Part shown: one piece after another, positions 20,005-29,179 of the stretch
Numbering within the stretch: position 1 is the first letter of the stretch
Layout of the letters: each line of letters begins with the position of its first letter
From: JBCFBK01 sp038562555
Lineage (GTDB): Bacteria > Bacteroidota > Bacteroidia > Bacteroidales > Prolixibacteraceae
Direction of reading: 5' to 3'
DNA length: 64,000 nt
Assembly (NCBI GenBank): GCA_038562555.1
Contig: JBCFBK010000009.1
Location: forward strand, 73,599-137,598
Position numbers and translations under genes: made by a program
The notes under the pieces: generated by a model
Databases searched by the model: none
Told to the model about the DNA's origin: nothing
Seen by the model: only the letters and a program-made list of their open reading frames with translations

Positions 20005-20775
20005 TCAGATCTTTCGTCCAATATAGAACACATAGCCGTAATACGCTCCGTATTTGTCGTATAACTCAGCTTCATGTCGCATGCTGGTGATCAGATCTTC
20101 CGCTGCTTTATTGCCGGGATATTTTTTCAGGAAACGTTCCTGTGCCGGAATCTGTGGACGGTAGAAATGCTCTGTCCAGCAGTTTTCCGGCAGCATAAAG
20201 CTGGCCACGGGAAGGTAGCCTGCATTTTGCAATTGCCCTATCTTATTTGGAATGGTGTCGATTTCGGGATAATCCAGCCAGAACTGTTCAATCTCAGCCG
20301 GACGTTCATTGGTAAACCACGAGGCTTCCGAAACGGCAATATAGCCGCCTTTTCGCAGAAATCGCCTCCATTCGTGCAGTCCCCGTTCAAAACCGATATT
20401 ATAGATCGCACCTTCCGACCAGATCAGGTCCAGCTCTTCATCCTGAAACGAGAGCTTATCCATTGATCCGACGATCCCTTTTACCCGTTCCTGAAGATTC
20501 AGTTTTGCGGCATTTGCATTGAACAGGTCAATAAAATCGGGAAACAGATCGATACCGGTAATCTGTCCCGGTACCTGGCCGGCCAGTACCATCGTCTGCC
20601 CGCCTGTTCCGCAGCCAATGTCGGCTATCCGGGAGTCATCGCCAAGGCCATCGATAAAGCTCAGTGCTTTTATCGTCGCTTCGGGACTGCCGGGCCCTTG
20701 CCGTTCGACGCCTGAGAAATATTCGCAGATTAATTTAAAATCGAATTCGTGGATTGATTTATTTTCGTTACTCAT
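20005..20775 (-). CDS. SAM-dependent class I methyltransferase
   Basis: A 256-residue protein from the ATG at 20775; the longer frame to 20811 lacks a good start. Motif I (IADIGCGTGGQTMVLAG, about 45-61) binds S-adenosylmethionine. ITGIDLFPDFIDLF gives the acidic residue of motif II, and WSEGAIYNIGFERGL matches the later strand region. It resembles small-molecule or ubiquinone-type methyltransferases of Bacteroidota. It is a single-gene unit ending in a strong terminator at 19924-19957. The methyl acceptor is unknown. Confidence 0.85.
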   Translation of the reverse strand: MSNENKSIHEFDFKLICEYFSGVERQGPGSPEATIKALSFIDGLGDDSRIADIGCGTGGQTMVLAGQVPGQITGIDLFPDFIDLFNANAAKLNLQERVKGIVGSMDKLSFQDEELDLIWSEGAIYNIGFERGLHEWRRFLRKGGYIAVSEASWFTNERPAEIEQFWLDYPEIDTIPNKIGQLQNAGYLPVASFMLPENCWTEHFYRPQIPAQERFLKKYPGNKAAEDLITSMRHEAELYDKYGAYYGYVFYIGRKI

Positions 20776-21078
20776 GATGTTTAAATTTATTGACACGCAT
20801 CGGAATTTCAATCCGCTGCCTTTTGAATTTTAATTGAAATACAGGTACATGAAAACAACCCCGACAGAAATATCGCGGGTTGACTGAAGGGATAACCACC
20901 GTAAAAAAGCCGGAGGTTATTTACCTGACCGAATCCGAATTAAACTTAAACATACAAGCTTTTTAGCGAGGCAAAATTAAGAAATATTTATTATCCGCCT
21001 ATCCCAACGAAGCCTTTTCATGAAAATATGTTTATTTTGCCTGAACCTAAATAATCGGTTAATTTTAATCCCACTTCA
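20776..21078. other. Divergent intergenic region between methyltransferase and nudC
   Basis: About 300 bp with no open frame of interest. It should contain the divergent promoters. A near-match to the -7 element (TATTTTG, one base short of the consensus) lies about 40 bp before nudC. Nothing else stands out. Confidence 0.4.
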
Positions 21079-21912
21079 ATGATTCAGGATATCCTCCCCC
21101 ACCGCCTAAACAACAGCTATCGCACAAACACAACGATTGGTGAGACCGATTTTGTGCTTCATTACCATGGAAATTCGCTACTGCTAAAAGCCAGCGGCGA
21201 TGACTTTTTACTGCCGCAGAGAAAAGATTTTCCGGATATTGGCAGCGGAACAGAGACTACATTTCTCTTCACCTTTGACGATATTCCGTGTTTCCTGCTG
21301 TGGAGCGAACCAGAGCTTAAAGACCCTTGCCTAACGTATAAGGAAATCAGCTTTTTCAGGACTGCCAGACAGCAGGAAATTGCCTGGATCAGTCTCGTCT
21401 CATTCCACCTGATGAACTGGTACGCGCAAAATAAATTCTGCGGAAAATGCGGAACAAAAACACAACAAAAACCCGACGAAAGGGCCGTCATCTGTCCGGC
21501 TTGCCATTCGGTTTTCTTTCCAAAGATCTCGCCGGCCATTATCGTAACGATCACCTGTAACGATAAGATCCTGCTCGCCCGTAACACCAACTTTCCCGGC
21601 GGGTGGTATTCGCTGGTTGCCGGCTATGTTGATATCGGCGAAACGCTCGAGGAGACCGTCAAACGCGAAGTAAAAGAAGAGGTGGGCCTCGATGTGAAAA
21701 ACATCCGGTATTATACCAGTCAGCCCTGGCCCCTCTCCGGCTCCATGATGATTGGCTTTACTGCTGAAGCCGACGAAAACCAGCCCATTGTGACTGACAA
21801 CAAAGAAATTGCGGAAGCCGCCTGGTTTACCCGGGGGAATCTTCCCAATCATCCTCCGACAATCAGCATTGCGGGCGAGATGATCGAAAAATTTGAAAAA
21901 GGCAAATTATGA
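21079..21912 (+). CDS. nudC: NAD(H) pyrophosphatase / RNA de-NADding enzyme NudC
   Basis: A 277-residue Nudix hydrolase. The zinc ribbon has four cysteines (CGKC then CPAC, about 120-142). The Nudix box follows (GYVDIGETLEETVKREVKEE, about 188-207). The NudC-diagnostic SQPWP motif comes just after it (about 220). NudC cleaves NADH to NMNH and AMP and removes NAD caps from RNA. It is transcribed alone, converging on the Gfo/Idh/MocA gene with 10 bp between the stop codons. The SQPWP motif after the Nudix box makes the gene name secure. Confidence 0.93.
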   Translation: MIQDILPHRLNNSYRTNTTIGETDFVLHYHGNSLLLKASGDDFLLPQRKDFPDIGSGTETTFLFTFDDIPCFLLWSEPELKDPCLTYKEISFFRTARQQEIAWISLVSFHLMNWYAQNKFCGKCGTKTQQKPDERAVICPACHSVFFPKISPAIIVTITCNDKILLARNTNFPGGWYSLVAGYVDIGETLEETVKREVKEEVGLDVKNIRYYTSQPWPLSGSMMIGFTAEADENQPIVTDNKEIAEAAWFTRGNLPNHPPTISIAGEMIEKFEKGKL

Positions 21913-21922
21913 TCAAGGCGTT

Positions 21923-22900
21923 CTAACCCTTCAGCACCTGCTCCAGTACCCGGTTTGTCCGTGCTGCGGAGACACCAGTGCTGGCACATTTCCCTCTGCC
22001 CAGTAATTCATTCACGACCTGCTCAATGAGATAATACTGGATATTCTCCGGATTCTGAAAACTGAAGCTTTTCGTTCCATCGGCCGTCACCAGGCTGACA
22101 TCACCGTGAAGGAAACTGGAAAAGACCAGCTTTCCTTTTGTTCCCGATACTTCAATCACATCTTCTTCACTGCCTTTAGCTGCAACAAAATTCCAGCTCC
22201 CCGTCCCGGTCACACCACTTTGAAAGGAAAACACAGCCGAAACCACATCTTCCGCTTCATACAAACCTCCCAGGTTTCCGGCTATCCCTTTCACTTCGGC
22301 CACCGGCCCGAATACAAAATCAAGATAATCGAACTGGTGAGAGGCCAGATCATAAAAATAACCTCCGCCAGCGATTTCCGGTTTCACATGCCAGCTCTGT
22401 TTCTCCGGATCAAGATCCTGCTCCCTGGCCGGTTTGAACAGCCGTACATTAACGGTCAGCGGTTTTCCGATAACACCGGCTTCGATCATGTTTTTTACTT
22501 CCCAAAAGGCAGGCAGCGTCCTCCGGTAATAGGCCACAAACAGCGGAACGCCGGTTTCCTCCGAAACTTTTATCATCTCCTGGCATTCCCCGTACGTCCT
22601 GGCCATCGGCTTTTCAACATACACCGGTTTCCCGGCGCGCATGGAGGCAATGGCGTAGGCTGCATGCGTATCGGGCGGTGTTGCCACATAAACCGCATCG
22701 ATCTCCGGATCCGCGATCAACCGGGCTGCATCCGGATATACCTTTGGAATACCATTTTGTGCTGCATAAGCCCGGGCATTTTCCTCATGCCGGCTGGTCA
22801 CGGCCATAAGCCGCGAATGTTCAATCTTATTGAGTGCCGGTGCGCTCTTGAGCCTGGTCACATTCCCGCACCCGATCATTCCCCATCTTACTTGATCCAT
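21923..22900 (-). CDS. Gfo/Idh/MocA-family NAD(P)-dependent oxidoreductase
   Basis: A 325-residue protein. The N-terminal Rossmann fold has the nucleotide-binding motif GMIGCGNVTRLKSAPAL (about 7-23), and VYVEKPMART holds the EKP motif of the family. The C-terminal alpha/beta domain includes a GGGYFYDLASHQFDYLDF segment (about 176-193) with a likely catalytic His. It overlaps the upstream sulfotransferase gene by 13 bp, so the two are translationally coupled. It is the last gene of the minus-strand operon that starts at the sigma factor near 34507. Members oxidise sugars or sugar derivatives. Its substrate here is unknown, but the context suggests a sulfated or deoxy sugar. Confidence 0.88.
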   Translation of the reverse strand: MDQVRWGMIGCGNVTRLKSAPALNKIEHSRLMAVTSRHEENARAYAAQNGIPKVYPDAARLIADPEIDAVYVATPPDTHAAYAIASMRAGKPVYVEKPMARTYGECQEMIKVSEETGVPLFVAYYRRTLPAFWEVKNMIEAGVIGKPLTVNVRLFKPAREQDLDPEKQSWHVKPEIAGGGYFYDLASHQFDYLDFVFGPVAEVKGIAGNLGGLYEAEDVVSAVFSFQSGVTGTGSWNFVAAKGSEEDVIEVSGTKGKLVFSSFLHGDVSLVTADGTKSFSFQNPENIQYYLIEQVVNELLGRGKCASTGVSAARTNRVLEQVLKG

Positions 22901-23919
22901 ATCGATTCCATTGCTGATTTTTGAATATTTTCCAAAAGTTCATCCTGAGCCTTTCGTAGCCTCATCCCTTCCGGATCGATATTCAGCTTACTCTTCTGTT
23001 TTAAATCCTGATTCTCCGCTTCAAACCGCTCAAGGTCCCGCTCACTGAATTTCAAAGCCGCCGCTTCCGCCGGATATTCGGGTTCATAGCCCAGCTTCCC
23101 GAGCACATCGCCTGCTACTGCCTCGAAGATAATAATTTCTTCCTTACTAAGCTCCTTCAGGAATTTTTTACTGTTCCCGGCCAGTATCGGCTTCGCAACA
23201 TTCTCCCACATCTTTCCCGCGACCGAGGTATTCCTCGACTCTTCCGACTGGTAGTAACTGAATATGTCCGGATCATATTCCAAATCAAGGTATGCTGCCA
23301 TTCGTTTCATTTCCTTTTCAGGCGAATGGATCAGATTTTCATAACTGATCCGGATAAACCGGTCGCTGCGGTTCTTCTTCTCCAGCTCCAGACACATAAG
23401 CTGATTCTTTCTCCACGCTTTTGCAATATGATAAACATGCTTCTCCCCCACAATCGCTTTCCTGAACGAACAGGCCACATCTCTTCCGTCCCGGTAAAGA
23501 TAGATGTACTTCGGACACAATCCGGCGCTGTCCATTTCTTCTGCAAAATGCACATTGGCCATACTTTTACACAGCCACATACCGGCATGCTGACGGATGG
23601 CTGCCTGTTCATAGACCACGCGAAAGATCTCGATCAGCGTATTTTGCCGGCAGGCATCCGCAATCTCCTGCCGGTCCAACCGGACACCGGTCCAGGGCAC
23701 CGGATTCGTTTCAACCAGTTTACAGATATCATCTGTTAGCCGGTACATGTTGTCCCGGTCAGAAAGATCGCCGTACAAGGGTAGCAGCGGATAAAACCGC
23801 TGTAAAATATGAGGCGGATGCGGGGCGGCTATTTCGGGGTACTGATTCAGCAACAGCCGCAACAGGTTCGATCCCGAACGTTGTGTCCCCACCATCTGGA
23901 TTGCTTGTATATTCATCAT
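22888..23919 (-). CDS. PAPS-dependent sulfotransferase family protein
   Basis: A 343-residue protein. The 5'-phosphosulfate-binding loop is near the start (GTQRSGSNLLRLLL, about 12-25). The 3'-phosphate-binding element is YLYRDGRDVACSF (about 140-152), and a later ISYENLIHSPEKEM segment matches the family. Such enzymes move a sulfuryl group from PAPS to a hydroxyl or amine of a sugar, lipid or protein. The C-terminus (about 280-343) is a charged, coiled-coil-like extension. It sits 18 bp after the ChrA gene and overlaps the oxidoreductase gene. With the arylsulfotransferase-like gene two positions upstream, it gives the operon a sulfur theme. Confidence 0.8.
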   Translation of the reverse strand: MMNIQAIQMVGTQRSGSNLLRLLLNQYPEIAAPHPPHILQRFYPLLPLYGDLSDRDNMYRLTDDICKLVETNPVPWTGVRLDRQEIADACRQNTLIEIFRVVYEQAAIRQHAGMWLCKSMANVHFAEEMDSAGLCPKYIYLYRDGRDVACSFRKAIVGEKHVYHIAKAWRKNQLMCLELEKKNRSDRFIRISYENLIHSPEKEMKRMAAYLDLEYDPDIFSYYQSEESRNTSVAGKMWENVAKPILAGNSKKFLKELSKEEIIIFEAVAGDVLGKLGYEPEYPAEAAALKFSERDLERFEAENQDLKQKSKLNIDPEGMRLRKAQDELLENIQKSAMESIWIK

Positions 23920-23937
23920 GACATCCTTTCAGTTATA

Positions 23938-25212
23938 TTAAAAAACCAAAATCCCGATAATCCCCGAAGCAGGTATCAGGTAAACCACATTTACTTTAAA
24001 TCGGATGGTTAACAGCAGAATAAGCAGAAAAATTAGTCCCGCCTGAATGCTCAGATCCATGCCTTTCATGATGGTAACGGCCGCCGAAAAAATCATCCCG
24101 ATTATGGCCGGTCTCAGCCCTTTAAAGGCAGCAACGATAGCAGCCGACTTCCTGATCGGATCCAGAAACCGGGAACAGAAAACCATGATGAAACCCGGAG
24201 GGAAAAAAATCGCAACGGTGCCAACGATCGCTCCGGCTATTCCGGCCATTTTATATCCGATAAAGGTTGCACTGATAAAAATCGGTCCCGGTGTAATCTG
24301 CCCCATGGCGATCGCATCGGCAAATTCCTGCACCGTCAGCCAGTGTAACCCGTCGACAAGAACCTGCTGCATGGCAGGAATAATCACATACCCGCCACCA
24401 AACAGGGTCAGGCTTAGTCCAGAAAACGTAAGAGCCATTTGCCTCAAAATTGTACCTTCCGCTACAAAGACAAGCGAAACCAGGTAAACTGTCAGGATCA
24501 AAGCGACTGGTATCGCAACAAGAATCCCGGTCCTGAGCCAGCTAAAAGCCGGTTGCTCAACCAGTTTCCGTTCAGGCTCTTCCCCTTTTCTGTTGTAAAG
24601 GAAGTACCCCGCCAGGCCGGCGACTGCAATTACGCCCAGCGTTGCGAAGTAGGAGCGAACCAGAAGCAGAACAATCCCGGCCGACACGCAAATCATAACC
24701 TGCCTGTAACCGGCAATCTGCTTCTTCGCCATGTTCAGCGCCACGCTGACGATAACAGCGGAAACGGCAGGAAGCACACCCCTGAAAAACTGATTGATCT
24801 CCGGGATCTGGTCATAAGTGGTATATACATAGGCTAATCCCAGGATCAGCAAAAAGGAAGGCAACAGAATTCCGGTCATGCTCACCAAAGCTCCGCGTAT
24901 GCCCCTTAAATGATAGCCCAGATAGGCAATTACATTAAATGCAACCGGTCCCGGCAATACCGATGCCAACGAAATCCCGTCAATAACCACATCATCCCTG
25001 ACGAGCTTCTTCTTGTCAACAAACTCTTTTTGGACCACCGCTATCAGGGCCATGAATCCACCCCACGAAATCGCTCCGATCTTCAGAAAGTGCAGAAATA
25101 AAAAAGCTAACGATACTTTTTCGATCTGCATGGTCTCTGAAGCATTTTTTACGGGATCAGCTTCCTTCACCCGGCTGAAAGCGGCGGCTTTTATGGTTCG
25201 TTCCATCGTCAT
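23938..25212 (-). CDS. ChrA/CHR-family anion transporter (chromate transporter-like)
   Basis: A 424-residue membrane protein. I use the ATG at 25212, which overlaps the upstream stop codon by one base (TAATG). It is a two-domain CHR protein: the first half has ISWGGFMALIAVVQKEFV and LASVLPGPVAFN, and the second half repeats the pattern (LFGGGYVIIPAMQQVLV, IAMGQITPGPIF). About ten to twelve hydrophobic helices are visible. Characterised members export chromate, a sulfate analogue, and some relatives influence sulfate movement. In an operon with two sulfuryl-transfer genes, sulfate or another oxyanion is a reasonable but unproved substrate. Confidence 0.88.
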   Translation of the reverse strand: MTMERTIKAAAFSRVKEADPVKNASETMQIEKVSLAFLFLHFLKIGAISWGGFMALIAVVQKEFVDKKKLVRDDVVIDGISLASVLPGPVAFNVIAYLGYHLRGIRGALVSMTGILLPSFLLILGLAYVYTTYDQIPEINQFFRGVLPAVSAVIVSVALNMAKKQIAGYRQVMICVSAGIVLLLVRSYFATLGVIAVAGLAGYFLYNRKGEEPERKLVEQPAFSWLRTGILVAIPVALILTVYLVSLVFVAEGTILRQMALTFSGLSLTLFGGGYVIIPAMQQVLVDGLHWLTVQEFADAIAMGQITPGPIFISATFIGYKMAGIAGAIVGTVAIFFPPGFIMVFCSRFLDPIRKSAAIVAAFKGLRPAIIGMIFSAAVTIMKGMDLSIQAGLIFLLILLLTIRFKVNVVYLIPASGIIGILVF

Positions 25213-26627
25213 TAACTGTTTAAGTTTATCGGATCGATTGGGACAGCCCGGTAAAATACATGGGATGAAGTACAGTTCCAAAGAATCTCTCCTTCCGGAT
25301 CTGTGATCAGGATTGACTGCGAAATTGACGATCCGAACAGGTACCGGTTGTCATCCGGCAGATAGACGCTTCCCTGTGCCCTCGAAAAATAGGCTTTGGG
25401 TAAAACAATCTCCTTTACGAGCGTGGCTTTGCGGTTTACTGTGTCAACCTGAAAACTCAAAGCCCGCGATTCGCCCCGGAAAAGGCCATTGTCAAAAAAA
25501 AGCAAATTACCATGCCTGTCGCGGTGAACGGAATGAACGCCCTGGGTCAGGTACTGCGGATCCAGTTCGACATTTCCGTTTAAACCAAGCCGGTAAAATA
25601 CCTTGCCGGTCTTGCTGTCAATCTTCCAAACCTGGTTCAACTGTTTAAAACACATCAGGTAGTTCCCGTCGGTGTCGACCGCAATCGTATTGGCATGTGC
25701 CCAGTCATATACCACCGGGTAATTGGCTTCATTAATGCCGATGCCCAGAATATTGGCATCGTCCAACGGGCTGATCTCATTAAAGATATCCCAGGTCGAA
25801 ACGACTTCGCCCTTCGGTCCGTAAACCGTATAGCCATCGCCCCAAACCGTCTGATTTGCTTTTCCTCCCACGGGCCTCAGGTCAAAATCCTTTGCCACAC
25901 AGTTTACGACAACCAGATTCCCGTTCTCCAGTCTTTGGATATCATGGTGAAACAACGGATTGGCGAAACTTGTATTCTGACGCCTCATCTGAATGTTTCC
26001 GTACAGATCGACAATGATGATCTCGCTCCCCGCATAGATCCGGTCAGGATTATTCCCGACGATACAGGCAAATGTGCCGGTACGGGGATCAAAGCTTGAA
26101 ACATTGATCCCCGTGCCAAGCTTCTCATACCAAACAATCTTCCCCTGGTAATTGAGCAGGATCAGATAGCCGGCCCCTTCTTTTTGCCCGATATGAATGT
26201 AACCCTCGGGTTTCTTCTCCAGTTTGTCGGTTATTAGCTCATATTCGGGCATCCAGGGCGGCAACGCACCTGTCGTAAACTCGTATTCTTCCGATGTTGC
26301 ATAGGTTTTAGCGGTGGTTGCCGTAATGTTAAACTTATACTTCGTTTTTTCCTCCAGCAACAACAGGGTAACCATGTGCTTCTTCGATGAGGGACTAATT
26401 TTTGCTGTCAAAACATGTTCCGGATCACTTTCTTTATAATAGTTCAGTTCGACGGCCGCATCGGTTTTAAGATCGATGGCCGCATTCACCCGAAGAATAT
26501 TATTCTCACTCTCCGTCAGGGCAATCCGGTTGATAATCCTGTTTGCCGAAACCTGTCGTTTACCATCCCTGGTCGTGCATCCGGCAAACAGGGCAATGAT
26601 GATTAACAGCAAAGATGTAGCTCTCAT
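25212..26627 (-). CDS. Arylsulfotransferase (ASST)-like lipoprotein
   Basis: A 471-residue protein with a lipoprotein signal (LLIIIALFAGCTTRDG, Cys at 16). An Ig-like N-terminal part (about 30-125) precedes a beta-propeller-like ASST domain (about 130-460). The ASST-type histidine motifs are visible (FHHDIQRLENGNLVV, YDWAHANTIAVDTDG, GVHSVHRDRHGNLLFFDNG). PAPS-independent arylsulfotransferases move sulfate between phenolic compounds via a catalytic His in the periplasm. It starts 9 bp after the GH16-like gene and overlaps chrA by one base. The family match is clear, but whether this copy transfers sulfate is not tested. Other His-rich propeller activities are possible. Confidence 0.8.
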   Translation of the reverse strand: MRATSLLLIIIALFAGCTTRDGKRQVSANRIINRIALTESENNILRVNAAIDLKTDAAVELNYYKESDPEHVLTAKISPSSKKHMVTLLLLEEKTKYKFNITATTAKTYATSEEYEFTTGALPPWMPEYELITDKLEKKPEGYIHIGQKEGAGYLILLNYQGKIVWYEKLGTGINVSSFDPRTGTFACIVGNNPDRIYAGSEIIIVDLYGNIQMRRQNTSFANPLFHHDIQRLENGNLVVVNCVAKDFDLRPVGGKANQTVWGDGYTVYGPKGEVVSTWDIFNEISPLDDANILGIGINEANYPVVYDWAHANTIAVDTDGNYLMCFKQLNQVWKIDSKTGKVFYRLGLNGNVELDPQYLTQGVHSVHRDRHGNLLFFDNGLFRGESRALSFQVDTVNRKATLVKEIVLPKAYFSRAQGSVYLPDDNRYLFGSSISQSILITDPEGEILWNCTSSHVFYRAVPIDPINLNS

Positions 26628-26636
26628 TCGAATTTT

Positions 26637-27332
26637 TTATTCATGATAGGTATATTCCACATAATCGAACAGGCCGTAATTGTCTTTTGAGGCCGGCGTG
26701 TCGCCAATAAAGGTCAGATTCTCGACCGAGCAGAACAGGGAAAATTTAAAATCAGGCCCGTAGGTCTGTTGTACACTGCTCACGACTTTCCCGTCAATAA
26801 GCCACTGCACAAAGTAATTCCCTCCTTTTTCGGTCAGATCGATCTCAAACAGATGCCACCCGCTTTTGATCAGTACCGGAACCGACTTAAACGGATTAGC
26901 CTGCGTGGTCATATAGGCCACCAGATCATCTTCTGCGGCTCCCAGTTCCGTCCGCACCGTTGCCTTTCCGTACCCCACTTCGAAGTCGATTTCATGCTGA
27001 TCGTCGTGATAGATCCACGATCCGATACTGGCCTGATCACCAACTCCCATCTCTGAAATAAAGGTCCGCCAGGTATAGCGTCCGGTGGTATAGTTCAATT
27101 CGGTCCGGACTTTCTTCCGGTCGACCGATCCGGCCCTTGTCCATATTTTTAAAACGCCGTCACTGATCTCACACTGATTATCGGGATTATTATCCTGATG
27201 GGCATACTGCCAACCTTCCAGATTATCGAAGTCCCAACGCCTGTCGGCAGGCGACTGTGCAATGCTCTCTTCGTCACTGCAGGAAAAACAAAACGCGACG
27301 GCAAGTATCCAGATATTTAATATTTTTTGCAT
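26637..27332 (-). CDS. GH16-like / concanavalin A-fold lipoprotein
   Basis: A 231-residue protein from the ATG at 27332, which gives a clean lipoprotein signal (WILAVAFCFSCSDEES, Cys near 18). A beta-jelly-roll follows, with the segment HDDQHEIDFEVGYG (about 115-128) matching the GH16 catalytic pattern E-x-D-x-E. The NYFVQWLIDGKVV strand near 175 is also typical of GH16 and related lectin domains. It would be either a beta-glucanase or galactanase, or a carbohydrate-binding protein. It sits 80 bp downstream of susD, the usual position for a surface glycan-binding or degrading protein. Confidence 0.72.
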   Translation of the reverse strand: MQKILNIWILAVAFCFSCSDEESIAQSPADRRWDFDNLEGWQYAHQDNNPDNQCEISDGVLKIWTRAGSVDRKKVRTELNYTTGRYTWRTFISEMGVGDQASIGSWIYHDDQHEIDFEVGYGKATVRTELGAAEDDLVAYMTTQANPFKSVPVLIKSGWHLFEIDLTEKGGNYFVQWLIDGKVVSSVQQTYGPDFKFSLFCSVENLTFIGDTPASKDNYGLFDYVEYTYHE

Positions 27333-27412
27333 CTCAATAACTGTTTTAAATGGTGAATTAGAACGGTACGTCATGACCGGTTTATACAACCGCAATGACG
27401 TCCCTTATTATT

Positions 27413-29098
27413 TTAAAATTTCCTGTTCTCCAGCAACAACGGGTTAATATCCGATTCACTTTTCGGTACAGGATAGTACCGGCGGATATCATTCTCCGTC
27501 AGGTCGGTGGGATAGACTTTCCAGGCGGCACTGTAATCCGGACGCGGACTGCCCGGATGAAGGGCCACATAGTTATCCTCATTCTTAATTGTCTTTGCCT
27601 TTATAGCGGCAATATACTCATCAAGTACAGTCTTCCACAGGCCCATGCGGATGAGGTCGGGTCTCCTCACCCCCTCGTTGTTCAGTTCAAAAGCCCGCTC
27701 GTCGGCTATTGCCCGGCGCAACGCGTCCTTGCCCGGATAAGAGGAAAGTGCCATGTTTTTATCGCTGTCGCCAAACGCCCGTTCCCGGATCCTGTTGACC
27801 AGATTCACCGACTCCTGGTTGGGGCCGTTCAGTTCATTCAATATTTCAGCCTTACAAAGAATGATATCGGCCAGCCGGAGGATCGGCATATTGTTCCCCG
27901 TCCGGTAATTATAAGTCCCGGTATTCAAATATTTGTATTTCTGCGAATAGCCTGCGCCCAGTTCGTAATCAATACGGCCTGCTGTTTCTTTATAGACTGT
28001 GCCCACTTCATTGATGCTTGCCGGGATCGAATAGAATTTGGTTGCCGGTTCATAAACATCGGCGTAGGCCGTAACCATGAGCACGGTTAAGCGTTCGTCG
28101 CCGGGTTCCATTTTCCATATTAATTCCAGGGGAATGCTGAAAAGATTCCATCCCATGTCATAACTCCAGGGCGTGAAGTTCATCCCGATGTCGGAGGTTC
28201 CATTGCCGTTCGGGTTTGCCCTTACCGCATAAATGAGTTCATTGTTGTATTTGGCCGCGTCGCTGGCAGGATCAAAGATATTCCACACTTTCGGCTGGAG
28301 ACTGTAAACGCCTTTCGACTCGAGTTCAAGGATCTTATTGGCATATCCCAGAGCAGTTGTCCACAGAGCAGCATTTTCGCTGCCCGCTGTTCTGCTGCGT
28401 CCGGCAGCGCGCATATAGACCCTGCATAACATGCCGTAGGCTGCTCCGAGGGTTGCCCGTCCGGCATCTTCCTGGCTTTCGAATTTTTCAGGCAATGAGG
28501 CCGCTGCCTTTTCCAAATCAGCGATGATCTGCGTTTCAACATCGTCAATGCCGGTCAGCGGCAGCCTGCTGTCCAGCGGCGTTTCGCTGCTGGTCACCAT
28601 CGGTATGGAATAATAAAGGTCGGTGAGTTGATATAAAGCAAAGCCCCTTAAGAAATACGCTTCCGCCAAAAGCGCATCACGTTCCTGTTCTCCGGTCGCC
28701 GCATTGTCGTTAAATTTCTCTCCCGGTATCACGCCCACGTTGTCAATGGCGATGTTCGCCCTTGTCACCATTTTATAGTAACCATTCCAGGACGCGGTTA
28801 CGTCGCTGTTATTAGCCATCTGCACATCATTGAGGATCTCGTTGGGCATGTTGCCCCTGTAACAAACATCCGTAGGCATATCATTGAGATAAAAAATGGA
28901 ACGGTTGGTTACCGAGATCTGACGCTCATAAATTCCGTTTACCGCGGCCAGTGCGTCATCTTTGGTCTGAAAAGCATTTGTTGTCGTCAGCTCCGAGTAA
29001 ACGACCTCGTCCAATACGCCTGAACACCCAATTAAACCGGAAATGATCGTGATGAAGATGAGTGCAGGTATAATCGGTTTATATTTTTTATTTTCCAT
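27413..29098 (-). CDS. SusD/RagB-family glycan-binding lipoprotein
   Basis: A 561-residue SusD protein. The lipoprotein signal (FITIISGLIGCSGVLDE, Cys near 25) is followed by the SusD N-terminal fold (AFQTKDDALAAVNGIYERQ) and helices of the TPR-like unit (AEAYFLRGFALYQLTDLYY). The C-terminal block ALRRAIADERAFELNNEGVR and PDLIRMGLWK is typical. It lies 81 bp after susC of the second PUL. It is somewhat shorter than the SusD of the first PUL (639 residues) and clearly a different subfamily. Confidence 0.96.
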   Translation of the reverse strand: MENKKYKPIIPALIFITIISGLIGCSGVLDEVVYSELTTTNAFQTKDDALAAVNGIYERQISVTNRSIFYLNDMPTDVCYRGNMPNEILNDVQMANNSDVTASWNGYYKMVTRANIAIDNVGVIPGEKFNDNAATGEQERDALLAEAYFLRGFALYQLTDLYYSIPMVTSSETPLDSRLPLTGIDDVETQIIADLEKAAASLPEKFESQEDAGRATLGAAYGMLCRVYMRAAGRSRTAGSENAALWTTALGYANKILELESKGVYSLQPKVWNIFDPASDAAKYNNELIYAVRANPNGNGTSDIGMNFTPWSYDMGWNLFSIPLELIWKMEPGDERLTVLMVTAYADVYEPATKFYSIPASINEVGTVYKETAGRIDYELGAGYSQKYKYLNTGTYNYRTGNNMPILRLADIILCKAEILNELNGPNQESVNLVNRIRERAFGDSDKNMALSSYPGKDALRRAIADERAFELNNEGVRRPDLIRMGLWKTVLDEYIAAIKAKTIKNEDNYVALHPGSPRPDYSAAWKVYPTDLTENDIRRYYPVPKSESDINPLLLENRKF

Positions 29099-29179
29099 GT
29101 GTGTATAATTTAATTTTGTTGATCGTACAGAACCCCTTGTTGTCTGGTGTCATACCCCGCAACATTGGATAAAGCAATA